Under the pieces are notes generated by a model. That model had not been told where the DNA came from. It saw only the letters and a list, made by a program, of their open reading frames with translations, and ran no database searches. The translations under genes and the position numbers were made by a program. Below, piece by piece: positions 35,643 through 44,072 of a stretch of 64,000 nucleotides of DNA. The DNA is from Coriobacteriales bacterium OH1046 (lineage in GTDB: Bacteria > Actinomycetota > Coriobacteriia > Coriobacteriales > Atopobiaceae), in assembly GCA_004010535.1 (NCBI GenBank), contig RQYE01000003.1, positions 124,001 to 188,000 on the forward strand, in the 5' to 3' direction. The number at the start of each line of letters is the position of its first letter. The stretch's first letter is position 1.

Positions 35643-36440
35643 CTAGAGCGATCCCTCGACCTCGGAGATAAGCGCGATATTGGCCTGCTCGGTATCGTTG
35701 AGCAGGCCGCTTTGCGCGTCGAACTCTTCGGGCGTGTAGCGCTGCTCGTACCAGTCCTGGCCGTCGAAATAGGCTTGGAGGGTCGAATCGTTGAAGCCGC
35801 GTCCGTGTCGGGCGTAGATCTCGTTCCGCGCGATCTCGAGATCCCATTCAGAAAGGCCCTCGAGTTCCTCGGCGGTGTAGAGGCGCGCGTCGCTGTCGGG
35901 AAGGATGAAACCGCTCTCATCCTCGGAATCCCTCTCATCTTTCTTCGCGTCATCGTAGGCGTTGTACGCGATGACAGCTTCTTCTTCCCGGGGATTGTCT
36001 TGTGCCGAGAGCTCGCGGATAGGCGGGATGGCGCCGATGGCAGGGAGCTCCTCGTCGGGATCCTTCTCGGCGATTGTCGGGATGGGGGAAGGAGGCGGCT
36101 TGATGATGCGGGGCAGGATCACCAGGAGGAGCATCGCCAGCGCCAAGGTCCCCAGCACAGCGGTGACGAACCTGCTGGATCGCGCGTCCTTGCGGCGCGT
36201 GCTGTAATTGCGCTCCACGGGGGAGATGCCTGCGGGCGGTGCGTCCTGTCCTCCGTCGCGTGCGGCGGGGCGGGCAGCGGTATGCTTGATCTCATCGAGT
36301 GACTTGAGGGCAGCCTCGATCTCGGCTTCCTCGCGCACCTTGTCCTCTTCGCTCATGAACGGCTGGATGACGGCGGAACCGCACTGCGGGCAGAATGCTG
36401 CGCCATCTTCGACTGTCCGACCGCAACTCGAGCATATCAT
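35643..36440 (-). CDS. Zinc-ribbon protein with YARHG domain
   Basis: A 265-residue membrane protein on the minus strand. It has a zinc ribbon near the N-terminus (CSSCGRTVEDGAAFCPQCG), a helical segment, one membrane helix (FVTAVLGTLALAMLLLVILP, about residues 110-130), and a C-terminal extracytoplasmic YARHG domain (EIARNEIYARHGRGFNDSTL). The YARHG domain is a common secreted module of Gram-positive gut bacteria, possibly cell-wall binding. Start codons at 36452 and 36494 are possible alternatives; 36440 is chosen for the AGGATGGG upstream. The 3' end nearly meets the DUF2207 gene. Confidence 0.85.
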   Translation of the reverse strand: MICSSCGRTVEDGAAFCPQCGSAVIQPFMSEEDKVREEAEIEAALKSLDEIKHTAARPAARDGGQDAPPAGISPVERNYSTRRKDARSSRFVTAVLGTLALAMLLLVILPRIIKPPPSPIPTIAEKDPDEELPAIGAIPPIRELSAQDNPREEEAVIAYNAYDDAKKDERDSEDESGFILPDSDARLYTAEELEGLSEWDLEIARNEIYARHGRGFNDSTLQAYFDGQDWYEQRYTPEEFDAQSGLLNDTEQANIALISEVEGSL

Positions 36441-36552
36441 GCCTGAGCCCATCCTAGGAGACGAAAGGCCTCTACCAGAAAACACCTTCACCATACCATG
36501 CCGCAGGCGCTATGCGCAGGGTTTCACAGTTCTTTCGTCAGGAGGCGCGTGC

Positions 36553-37203
36553 CTAATCCACGATCGTGACCGAGGCGATACGCGGCTGGTTCTCGGGCAG
36601 GACCGTGCCGTTGTCGTCTTCGACAGGCGTGTGCGCGCAGATGGCATCCACGATCTCCATGCCACCCGTCACCGTGCCGAATGCCGCATACTGCCCATCG
36701 AGGCTATGGTTGGTCTCCTGCATGATGAAGAACTGCGACGAAGCGCCGTTGAAGTCGTTTCCGGGACGTGCCATCGAGATGACGCCGCGCACATGGGCGA
36801 GGCCGTTCTCATAGCCGTTGGCGGAGAACTCGCCCACGATGGTCTGATCGGAACCGCCGGTGCCGTCGCCGTTCGGATCGCCGCCCTGGATCATGAATCC
36901 GGCGATGATGCGATGGAAGGTGAGGCCGTCGTAGAAGCCGCTCTTAGCGAGGTCCATGAAGTTCGCAACCGTGATGGGCGCCACATCCGCATTCAAGGCG
37001 GCCTCGATGGTGCCATGACCCTCGACCTCGATTCGGGCATGATGCACGCCGGAGACCGCATCTTCCGTCTCGCCGTCCTGCGTGCCGGTTCCGGTGGGAG
37101 CATCCCTTTCCCCATCCGATGCGCAGGAGATGAAGGACAGGGCAGCACCGGCAACGCAGCTTGCGAGGAATGCGCGGCGTGTGAGAATATGGGTAGGAGT
37201 CAT
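36553..37203 (-). CDS. Exported peptidyl-prolyl cis-trans isomerase (cyclophilin type)
   Basis: A 216-residue enzyme that speeds proline isomerisation in exported proteins. The N-terminus (LTRRAFLASCVAGAALSFIS before Cys) looks like a twin-arginine or lipoprotein signal, although the lipobox is imperfect. The cyclophilin core has GLTFHRIIAGFMIQGGDPNG, GVISMARPGND and SQFFIMQ. The catalytic Arg and the FFI segment are in place. The start at 37203 follows GAAAGG; the longer reading to 37257 is rejected. Confidence 0.92.
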   Translation of the reverse strand: MTPTHILTRRAFLASCVAGAALSFISCASDGERDAPTGTGTQDGETEDAVSGVHHARIEVEGHGTIEAALNADVAPITVANFMDLAKSGFYDGLTFHRIIAGFMIQGGDPNGDGTGGSDQTIVGEFSANGYENGLAHVRGVISMARPGNDFNGASSQFFIMQETNHSLDGQYAAFGTVTGGMEIVDAICAHTPVEDDNGTVLPENQPRIASVTIVD

Positions 37204-37320
37204 GACGGCGCCTTTCGATGAATGCGATTCCAAAGGCACACGATACCACACCCGCATGCTCGCATACGGCTACCATAGGGGAGGGCGTGCAAGCTGCGGA
37301 TAACCGGACGGGAGAAGGCC

Positions 37321-37656
37321 ATGAGATTCTTCAAGCGCGAGCGCCGTACGGCCAAACCGCTGTCCGATACGAGCAAACGGCTCGCCGTGCGCTTCACGGG
37401 CACTGTCCAAGGCGTGGGGTTCCGCTGGACCTGCCGCGAGATCGCCAACGGGCGCGGGCTGACCGGCTGGGTCCGCAACGAGTTAGACGGCAGCGTCTCG
37501 CTCGAGATCCAAGGCGAGGCCGAGGACGTGGCGGTGTTCTTCACGGAGCTCGCCAAGAGCTACGAGAGCCGCAGATTCTCCTTCGGCTTCACCATCGACA
37601 GGAAGGACGAGATCCCGCTTATCCCCGGTGAGGCCGATTTTGCCGTGGTGTTCTGA
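37321..37656 (+). CDS. acyP: Acylphosphatase
   Basis: A 111-residue enzyme that hydrolyses the carboxyl-phosphate bond of acyl phosphates. The active-site loop GTVQGVGFRWTCREIA contains the catalytic Arg35, and GWVRNELDGSV contains Asn53. There is an extra basic N-terminal tail of about 18 residues compared with the usual 90-residue form. The gene stands alone before a tRNA gene. Confidence 0.93.
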   Translation: MRFFKRERRTAKPLSDTSKRLAVRFTGTVQGVGFRWTCREIANGRGLTGWVRNELDGSVSLEIQGEAEDVAVFFTELAKSYESRRFSFGFTIDRKDEIPLIPGEADFAVVF

Positions 37657-37686
37657 TACGCACGTGAAACAGCCGGAACTTCCTGC

Positions 37687-37714
37687 TTGTATTGCGTCGG
37701 CAGTTTGGTATAGT
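37687..37714 (+). promoter_or_regulatory. Promoter of tRNA-Phe
   Basis: TTGTAT at 37687-37692 and TATAGT at 37709-37714 with a 16-bp spacer, 28 bp before the mature tRNA 5' end. Position and quality fit a tRNA promoter. Confidence 0.65.
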
Positions 37715-37741
37715 GAATAGGCTGACTTGAGAGGCATCCAC

Positions 37742-37817
37742 GGCTGGGTAGCTCAGTTGGTAGAGCAGGGGACTGAAAATCCCTGTGTCGGGGGTTCGAC
37801 TCCCTCCCCAGCCACCA
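37742..37817 (+). tRNA. tRNA-Phe (GAA)
   Basis: A 76-nt tRNA with the acceptor pair GGCTGGG/CCCAGCC, a D-arm (GCTCAGTTGGTAGAGC), an anticodon loop CTGAAAA giving anticodon GAA, a T-arm (GGGGGTTCGACTCCC) and an encoded CCA at 37815-37817. One G-T wobble closes the anticodon stem. The 3' terminator at 37833 shows that it is a single-tRNA unit. Confidence 0.97.
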
Positions 37818-37832
37818 GTGCATCTTCCGAGG

Positions 37833-37858
37833 TCAACCGCATGATTCGGTTGATTTTT
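37833..37858 (+). terminator. Intrinsic terminator of tRNA-Phe
   Basis: TCAACCG at 37833-37839 pairs with CGGTTGA at 37847-37853 across a 7-nt loop and is followed by TTTTT, 15 bp after the tRNA. A second T-rich run lies a few bases beyond. Confidence 0.85.
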
Positions 37859-37955
37859 CCTTTGATTTTTCCTGTTATCGGGGTCTTCTGCGGCATGCGT
37901 TGCCCCCTGTGGATGCAATTCCCGTGCCCAATCTTCAAAAAAGTGGGCATTTACG

Positions 37956-37964
37956 TGCTATAAT
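37956..37964 (+). promoter_or_regulatory. Extended -10 promoter of the CarD-like gene
   Basis: TGCTATAAT is a perfect extended -10 element, 40 bp before the ATG at 38004. The -35 region is poor, which is common for extended -10 promoters. Confidence 0.6.
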
Positions 37965-38003
37965 ACCAATTGCATCAATCTAATGCAAAGGAAGAGGATC
38001 GCT

Positions 38004-38504
38004 ATGTACGCCGTTGGCGAGTACATTGTCCATCCGGGGCAGGGCGTCTGCCTCGTCGACGAAGTATCGGCTGGGCCCGGTGCCAGCTACCAGCTGTTTC
38101 CCGTGGGCCAGCGCCGTCCCCTGCGCATCAGCTTCCCCGTCGCATCCGAGGATCGCCTCCGCCCCGTGCTCTCGCGCGACGAGGCCTCCGCGCTCATCGA
38201 CTCCTATCCCGCCCTCGAGGTCGACACCTTCTCCGCTAGGAGCAGCTCGCTTGAGGAGGAGCACTTCAAGACCGAGATCCGCGAGGGCAGCTGCCTCGAC
38301 TCGGTCCGCATCGTCAAGACCTTCCGCGAGCGTATCGCCGAGGTCAGGGCGCATAACAAGAAGCCTCCCGTGGCCTATGAGCGCATCCTCAAGCAGGCGC
38401 GCGAGCGCTCCCTCACCGAGCTCGCCGTCGCACTCGAGACAACGACGGAGGATGTCCAGACCCTCTTCATGGACCGCATGGGCGAGGAGCCTGCGGAGAA
38501 CTAG
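38004..38504 (+). CDS. carD: CarD-family transcriptional regulator
   Basis: A 166-residue protein with an N-terminal CarD/TRCF RNA-polymerase-interaction domain (about 1-60: YAVGEYIVHPGQGVCLVDEV) and a C-terminal helical DNA-binding region (from about 85). CarD stabilises the open complex at rRNA and other promoters in Actinobacteria. The N-terminal tudor-like fold is more divergent than in mycobacterial CarD. The start at 38004 follows AAGGAAGAGG; an in-frame ATG at 37983 lies in front of that RBS. Confidence 0.88.
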   Translation: MYAVGEYIVHPGQGVCLVDEVSAGPGASYQLFPVGQRRPLRISFPVASEDRLRPVLSRDEASALIDSYPALEVDTFSARSSSLEEEHFKTEIREGSCLDSVRIVKTFRERIAEVRAHNKKPPVAYERILKQARERSLTELAVALETTTEDVQTLFMDRMGEEPAEN

Positions 38505-38632
38505 GCCTCCTGCGCTCGGTTAACGGCTCTGGAAACAATTGCAGACGTCTTATGGAGAGTTGAGGCGCTCGTATACGATGAGGCGCAGTACGCCTGCGTG
38601 CATGCCCCCGCGTATGAGAGAGAGGTGCTGCC

Positions 38633-40078
38633 ATGACCGAGAACCGCGACGCGAGATCACGCTACATCTACCCATACCCCTCCACCGCCTTCATGAGGGG
38701 CGAGGATAGCTATCCCATGCCCTCCAAGGGTTTGGGGCGCACCCCCGTCTCCGATCAGCTCTACGAGGGTTATGGTGCCCTCGACAAGGTTCCCGCCGAG
38801 CTCTTCGAGCGCTATGATGTCAAGCGGGGCCTGCGCAATGCCGACGGCTCGGGCGTGCTCGTAGGTCTCACCACCATCTCGAACGTCCACGGCTACAACA
38901 AGGCCGATGGCGAGCTGATCCCCGATGAGGGCCAGCTCACCTTGCGCGGCTACCATATCGGCGACCTCGTGAACGCCGCTCAGGCGGAGGGCCGCTTCGG
39001 ATACGAGGAGGTCGCCTACCTCCTGCTCGCGGGCTCGCTCCCCACGTCGGCCGAGCTCGATGACTTCAAGGCGCGTATCGGCTCCATGCGCCCGCTCCCC
39101 GAGGGCTTCTTCGCCTCGTTCCCGTATCGCACCCATGCGCACTCCATCATGAACGTGCTCCAGAGCGTCACCCTGAAGCTCTACGCCTACGATCCCATCC
39201 CCGATGACATCTCGCCCGAGCACGAGATCGACATCGCGCTCTCGCTGCTCGGGCGGTGGCCCCGTGCCGCGGCTGTGGCGCATGCCGCCTACATTGCGGG
39301 TCAGGGAGCCCATGAGCTCGTGGTGCCGCCTGCGTGCGAGGAGTATTCCATGGCCGAATCCATCCTCGACGACCTGCGCGGCGACGAGGGCTTCACGCGG
39401 GACGAGGCGCTGCTTTTGGATGTCATGCTCATGCTCCATGCCGAGCATGGCGGCGGCAACAACTCCACCTTCGCCACACGCGTGCTCTCGAGCACCGACA
39501 CCGATGCCTACTCGGCCTATGCCGCGGCCATCGGCTCGCTCAAGGGTCCCAAGCACGGCGGCGCGAATGCCAAGGTGGGGGAGATGTTCGCAGACATCGC
39601 CGCCCACGTGTCCGATACCTCAAACGACGATGAGCTCGCCGCCTATCTCGCCAAGATCCTCAGGCGCGAGGCCTTCGACGGAAGCGGCCTCATCTACGGG
39701 CTCGGCCATGCGGTGTATACGGTGACCGATCCCCGGGCGGAGCTGGTCAAGAAGTACGCCTGCAAGCTCGCCGCCGAGAAGGGCCAATCCGAGCGCTTCG
39801 AGCTCATCAAGAGCGTCGAGCGTCTCGGTCCCCAGCTCATGCGCGATGTGCGCGGCATCACCAAGCCCATCTCGACCAATGTCGATATGTATACCGGCTT
39901 CGTCTATTCCATGCTCGACATCCCCGAGGATATGTTCACGCCCATATTCGCGATAGCGCGTCTTTCCGGTTGGGCTGCGCACCGCATGGAGGAGCTCTAC
40001 GGTTCGGCACGCATCATCCGTCCCGCATACAACTCCTTCATGAGCGACAAGCCCTACCTGCCGCTTGCCGAACGGTAG
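38633..40078 (+). CDS. gltA: Citrate synthase
   Basis: A 481-residue enzyme that condenses oxaloacetate with acetyl-CoA. The active-site histidines lie in LHAEHGGGNNSTF (about residue 270) and GPKHGGAN (about 307), and the C-terminal region carries NVDMYTGFVYSMLDIP. The protein has an N-terminal extension of about 60 residues compared with the short Gram-positive type (about 375-430). The enzyme probably feeds 2-oxoglutarate for glutamate and so for the arginine genes downstream. A HAD-type gene follows after 7 bp. Confidence 0.93.
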   Translation: MTENRDARSRYIYPYPSTAFMRGEDSYPMPSKGLGRTPVSDQLYEGYGALDKVPAELFERYDVKRGLRNADGSGVLVGLTTISNVHGYNKADGELIPDEGQLTLRGYHIGDLVNAAQAEGRFGYEEVAYLLLAGSLPTSAELDDFKARIGSMRPLPEGFFASFPYRTHAHSIMNVLQSVTLKLYAYDPIPDDISPEHEIDIALSLLGRWPRAAAVAHAAYIAGQGAHELVVPPACEEYSMAESILDDLRGDEGFTRDEALLLDVMLMLHAEHGGGNNSTFATRVLSSTDTDAYSAYAAAIGSLKGPKHGGANAKVGEMFADIAAHVSDTSNDDELAAYLAKILRREAFDGSGLIYGLGHAVYTVTDPRAELVKKYACKLAAEKGQSERFELIKSVERLGPQLMRDVRGITKPISTNVDMYTGFVYSMLDIPEDMFTPIFAIARLSGWAAHRMEELYGSARIIRPAYNSFMSDKPYLPLAER

Positions 40079-40085
40079 GGCCGTC

Positions 40086-40943
40086 ATGGGAACGTGTCCG
40101 ATGGGGATCGTCTTCTGCGACTTGGACGATACCTTCCTGTCGACCGAGAAGGTGCTGATCGGACGCAATATGGCCGCTCTTGACGAGTTGGCCCGCTGCG
40201 GTATCCCCTTCGTTCCCTGCACGGGCCGCAGCCTGAACGGCGTCGAGGTATACGCCGAGCTCGTCGGCCATCCTGCCGTGCGCTACGCCATCACGTCCAC
40301 CGGTTCCGTTGTCTACGATCTGCGTACCCGCCGGGTGATCCATGCGCGTGCCTTGGGCCGCGAGCGGACGCTCGCCCTCCACGAGCGCGTGGAAGATCTC
40401 GACGTGAGCTTCGATATCTTCGCAGACGGGAGCGTGATCTCGGAGCGCTGGCGCTACGAGCGCCTGAAGGGCTATCGTTTGGATGCGCCCATGCAGAGCC
40501 ATGTCCTGCGCTCGCGTACGCCCGTGGACCTCTCGGTGCCCGAGATCGCGGAGCGCTCCCGGATCGTCGAGCGGGTCAGCATCTTCAACCGCATGGATGG
40601 CGCGGGCTTCGAGCAGGGCCGCCGCGTGAGGGAAGCCGTCGAGGCCATGGAGGGCCTGCGGTGGACGAGCGCGCATCCGGCATGCACCGAGGTCATCGAC
40701 GAGGCATGCTCGAAGGGCGAGGCGCTCTCGTGGCTCTGCGACCACGTGGGTATCGAGCAATCGTCGTCCGTCGCGTTCGGTGATTCCGGCAACGATCTCG
40801 AGATGATCGAGGCGGCGGGTATCGGCGTCGCGATGGGGAATGCCGAGGAGGCCGTCAAAGACGCCGCCGATCTGATCGCGCCCGCCAATGACGAGGCGGG
40901 CGTCGCGCGGGTGCTGGAAGATCTCATGCAGGCCGGCGTATAA
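40086..40943 (+). CDS. HAD-superfamily phosphatase (Cof type)
   Basis: A 285-residue soluble hydrolase with the nucleophile motif CDLDDT (Asp12, Asp14) and motif IV AFGDSGNDLEMI. A C2 cap lies between them. A shorter start at 40101 is possible. Together with the one at 18388 there are two Cof-type phosphatases in the window. The 3' end comes within 4 bp of the convergent argR. Confidence 0.87.
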   Translation: MGTCPMGIVFCDLDDTFLSTEKVLIGRNMAALDELARCGIPFVPCTGRSLNGVEVYAELVGHPAVRYAITSTGSVVYDLRTRRVIHARALGRERTLALHERVEDLDVSFDIFADGSVISERWRYERLKGYRLDAPMQSHVLRSRTPVDLSVPEIAERSRIVERVSIFNRMDGAGFEQGRRVREAVEAMEGLRWTSAHPACTEVIDEACSKGEALSWLCDHVGIEQSSSVAFGDSGNDLEMIEAAGIGVAMGNAEEAVKDAADLIAPANDEAGVARVLEDLMQAGV

Positions 40944-40946
40944 ACG

Positions 40947-41378
40947 CTAGGCGCCATTCACGAGCTTCTCGATGAGGGTGTGGAGATGGGCGGCGTGATC
41001 GCCCGACTCGACCACCACGAGCACGGTATCATCGCCGGAAACCGTGCCGAGCGTATGGGCGAGCCCGGCCCCGTCGATAGCGGAGGCAACGCCCGATGCG
41101 GTGCCGGGGTTGCATTTGATGAGCAGGAGGTTGTCGGCGCGCAGGACCTCGTTCACGAATTCGGAGAGCATCCGCTGCAGGTGAAGATCCTCGGAGAGGA
41201 CATAGATACCCTCGGGAAGCTTGCGCAGCCCCATATCGGTGATATCGCGCGAAACGGTTGCCTGCGTGCAGTTGAAGCCCCGGGCTTCGAGCTCATCGAC
41301 AAGCGCGCGCTGGGTCCTGATGGATTTAGACCGGATGATGTCGCGGATGGCATCCTGCCGTTTGTTGCGATGTCTCAC
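40947..41378 (-). CDS. argR: Arginine repressor ArgR
   Basis: A 143-residue hexameric repressor that binds arginine and ARG-box DNA. The N-terminal winged helix (about 1-70) carries ATVSRDITDMGLRKLPEG, and the C-terminal arginine-binding domain carries CNPGTASGVASAIDGAG and GTVSGDDTVLVV. Both are highly conserved. It starts at GTG behind AAAGAGGA. The AT-rich region before the start has a TATAAT on the minus strand (complement of 41408-41413). It probably regulates argCJBD 1.5 kb away. Confidence 0.95.
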   Translation of the reverse strand: MRHRNKRQDAIRDIIRSKSIRTQRALVDELEARGFNCTQATVSRDITDMGLRKLPEGIYVLSEDLHLQRMLSEFVNEVLRADNLLLIKCNPGTASGVASAIDGAGLAHTLGTVSGDDTVLVVVESGDHAAHLHTLIEKLVNGA

Positions 41379-41549
41379 GATATCCTCTTTCTGAATAAGC
41401 CGACGCTATTATACCGCTATTATTGTATATTTTTCGTAAAACCCGCTTAACATCATAGAATGATATGCACGCCCTTCCTTGGTGGCCTGTATGAAGAGTG
41501 CTAGAGTATGTGCAGATGACTATGATGCCGGCTGTCTGAGGGATGAGGC

Positions 41550-42599
41550 ATGGATTATTCACAGCGCACAGGCCAGACGCGTAGTCCGCTCTCGGATAAT
41601 CGCGGATCGGCGCACCGTCGCGGCAGCGGCTCCTATCGCACGGGGCGTCCTTCCGGAGGCGGAGGCAATCGCTATCGGCTGAAGTCCCGCAACATCCGCT
41701 TCCGGGGGAAGGGTTCCGGTCTCCTGGCACGTTTCGCGCGGTTCTCGCCGCGTCAGATCGTGATGATCGTGCTCGGCCTCGTGCTCGCCATCCTGGTGAT
41801 TTTCCTGATATCGAGCTGCGTGCGCAGCTGCAAGGCCAAGACGCCCGCATCCTCCGATGCCGACGTGCGCGTCGCCGCCGGCATCTCCGATGGCCTCATC
41901 GTCGATTTCGGCCCGGCACTCGACCAAGCCGAGGCGCTCCAGTGGATCGCGGCGCATGCCAACGAGTATCCCAATGAGGATCTGCCGCGTCTGGCGCTCT
42001 CCGAGCCTGCTGCCATCGCCTTCGTCCGCGCCTATCCCGAAGCCTCCAAGGTGGGGAGCGCCTTCGACGGATCCGTGTCGCGTGGCGAGGTCCCTCTGCT
42101 CTACAACTGGGATGAGCGCTGGGGCGCCGTCGACTACGATGGGTCCGCGCTCGCGGTGACCGGCTCCGGTCCCACGGTCCTCTCGATGGCGTATATGGGC
42201 CTCACGGGCAAGACCGACAAAACGCCTGCCGATTTGGCTGCGCTTGCAACCGAGAGGGGCCTCTCGGGCGGGGGGACCCACACCGCCGCCGAGTTCTTCG
42301 CAGCTGCCGGCAAGGAGCTGGGATTGGACGTGCATCAGTACGAGCCCGATAGCGACACGCTCGTCGATGTCCTCGACTCGGGCACGGTCGTGCTCGTCGA
42401 GGTGCGCGCGGATACCCTCACACCCGAGGCGCATTGGGTCATCGTCGCGACCGAGAACGAGAACGGGTCGGTCCGCGTCTACGATCCCACATCCGTTTCG
42501 GTGAGCTCGCGTCCTTGGGATCCTGCGACCATCGCCTCATCGTCGACCGGCATGTACGCCGTGAGCCTGTCGGAGGCGGAGAATACGGCGGGGGAATAG
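41550..42599 (+). CDS. Membrane-anchored C39-peptidase-like protein lacking the catalytic Cys
   Basis: A 349-residue protein with a basic, Gly/Ser-rich N-terminus, one membrane helix (about residues 70-90, VMIVLGLVLAILVIFLISSC), and an extracytoplasmic domain similar to Peptidase_C39_2: PLLYNWDERWGAVDY, then TGSGPTVLSMAYMGLTG, then AHWVIVAT and VRVYDPTS. In the active family the Cys precedes GPT; here Ser206 is found (GSGPT). His295 remains in place. It may be inactive or use serine. The gene is divergent from argR and precedes argC in the same direction. Confidence 0.82.
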   Translation: MDYSQRTGQTRSPLSDNRGSAHRRGSGSYRTGRPSGGGGNRYRLKSRNIRFRGKGSGLLARFARFSPRQIVMIVLGLVLAILVIFLISSCVRSCKAKTPASSDADVRVAAGISDGLIVDFGPALDQAEALQWIAAHANEYPNEDLPRLALSEPAAIAFVRAYPEASKVGSAFDGSVSRGEVPLLYNWDERWGAVDYDGSALAVTGSGPTVLSMAYMGLTGKTDKTPADLAALATERGLSGGGTHTAAEFFAAAGKELGLDVHQYEPDSDTLVDVLDSGTVVLVEVRADTLTPEAHWVIVATENENGSVRVYDPTSVSVSSRPWDPATIASSSTGMYAVSLSEAENTAGE

Positions 42600-42850
42600 C
42601 GCTCGGAGGCGGCCTGAGTCCAAGGCGAGGGGGACCGAGCTGGAAGGGGCGCTCTCCATGCCGGAGGGCGGAAGGCGCTTCGGGGATGGCGATACAGAGG
42701 GCAAGCCGATTCTTTGCCGGGCGGGTTGCCTTGGCGCTCGGAAGCTCTTCGAATGCGATCCCGAACGTGCATCTGAGCCGTGTTCTTGCAGGTCGACCGA
42801 TATCTTTGTTTCCGTTCTGTTCACGCTCCCAAGCTTTTTCGCGAAAGAGA
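42600..42850. other. Intergenic stretch without a recognised gene
   Basis: About 250 bp after the C39-like gene and before the argC promoter. Open frames at 42658-42912 and on the minus strand have no RBS or family resemblance. No terminator or repeat was found. Confidence 0.45.
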
Positions 42851-42935
42851 TTGACAGCCCCATCCCCTTTGCTATCGTGGATACACGTATTACACATAAT
42901 AATGAATATTAAATGAGTATTATCCGATAATAGAG
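42851..42935 (+). promoter_or_regulatory. argC promoter and probable ArgR operator
   Basis: TTGACA (42851-42856) and TATCGT (42873-42878) are separated by 16 bp. Downstream, 42882-42935 is very AT-rich in a GC-rich genome and contains ATGAATATTAAATGAGTATT with TGAAT-type half sites and inverted ATAAT/ATTAT arms that resemble ARG boxes. ArgR binding here would block transcription of argCJBD when arginine is plentiful. The exact boxes are not resolved by eye. Confidence 0.55.
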
Positions 42936-42946
42936 CGGATTAATAT

Positions 42947-44023
42947 ATGGAAAACATCAAAGCATGCATCGTAGGTGCGACCGGGTATGCGGGGATCGAG
43001 CTGGTGCGCCTGATCAGCGGCCATCCCGGCATGGAGCTTGCCATGGCGACGGATCGAAAGCATGCGGGCGCGGATATCTCCGAGATCTACCCCGGACTCA
43101 AGGGTGTGTGCGATATCGTCCTCACGCTGCCCGATCCCGATGAGATCGCGGCGACCTCGGATATCGCTTTCCTCGCGGTGCCGCATACCGCCTCGCTCGC
43201 CCTCACGCCCGGGCTCATCGCGCGCGGGGTGACGGTCATCGACCTCTCCGCCGACTACCGCATCGAGGACGCTGCGATCTACGAGGCATGGTACGGCACG
43301 CCCCACACGAGCGCCGATCTGCTGGCGGAGGCTGTCTACGGTCTTCCCGAGCTCAACCGCGCCGCGCTTTTGTCGCTGGCCGCGCGGCATGCGGAGGGAG
43401 ATACCGTGCTCGTCGCCGCTCCGGGCTGTTACCCCACCGCGACGGCGCTTGCCGCCGTCCCCGCTCTCGAAGCCGGCCTCGCCACCTCCGACCTCGTGAT
43501 CTCCGATGCCATCTCGGGCGTATCGGGTGCCGGGCGCACGCCGGGCGCGCGCACGCACTATTGCCATGCCAACGAGAATCTCGAGGCCTATGGCGTCGCC
43601 AAGCACCGTCACACCCCCGAGATCGAGCAGACGCTCTCGCAGGCTGCAGGCCATGCGATGAGCGTCATATTCACACCGCATCTCGCACCGCTCACGCGCG
43701 GCCTGCTCGCCACGGTGTACATCGAGGTGTCCGATGACGTGACCGCCGAGCGCGCCTACGAGGCGTATGCCTCCTTCTATGCCGATGAGCCGCTGGTGGC
43801 CCTGCTCCCGCTCGGCGAGATGCCCCAGACCGCCTCGGTGGCGGGTACCGCACGCGCGCAGGTGGGCATCGCGCTCGACTCCAGGCGCTATCGCATGCTC
43901 ATCGCCTCGGCTGCGATCGACAACCTCGGCAAGGGGGCCGCGAGCCAGGCGCTGCAGTGCGCGAACCTGGTGTTCGGCCTCGATGAGACAACCGGTCTCG
44001 CGTATCCCGCGCCCGTGCTCTGA
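42947..44023 (+). CDS. argC: N-acetyl-gamma-glutamyl-phosphate reductase
   Basis: Third enzyme of arginine biosynthesis: NADPH-dependent reduction of N-acetylglutamyl phosphate to the semialdehyde. The protein has 358 residues. The nucleotide-binding GATGYAG is at the N-terminus and catalytic Cys161 sits in APGCYPTA. The C-terminal dimer domain is complete (NLGKGAASQALQ). It starts 24 nt after the probable ArgR site; the RBS is weak (AGAGCGG). It heads argCJBD. Confidence 0.96.
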   Translation: MENIKACIVGATGYAGIELVRLISGHPGMELAMATDRKHAGADISEIYPGLKGVCDIVLTLPDPDEIAATSDIAFLAVPHTASLALTPGLIARGVTVIDLSADYRIEDAAIYEAWYGTPHTSADLLAEAVYGLPELNRAALLSLAARHAEGDTVLVAAPGCYPTATALAAVPALEAGLATSDLVISDAISGVSGAGRTPGARTHYCHANENLEAYGVAKHRHTPEIEQTLSQAAGHAMSVIFTPHLAPLTRGLLATVYIEVSDDVTAERAYEAYASFYADEPLVALLPLGEMPQTASVAGTARAQVGIALDSRRYRMLIASAAIDNLGKGAASQALQCANLVFGLDETTGLAYPAPVL

Positions 44024-44072
44024 TCCCGCAGGCAAAGGGAGTTTTCCGCTCCCGCACTCCGAGAGGACGACC

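Noticed and set aside
41479-41682. Open frame of 67 codons overlapping the C39-like gene start
   Set aside because: It runs out of frame into a gene with a clear membrane helix and a C39-type domain, and no RBS precedes it.
42658-42912. Open frame of 84 codons before argC
   Set aside because: It spans the argC promoter and AT-rich operator and has no RBS or family match.
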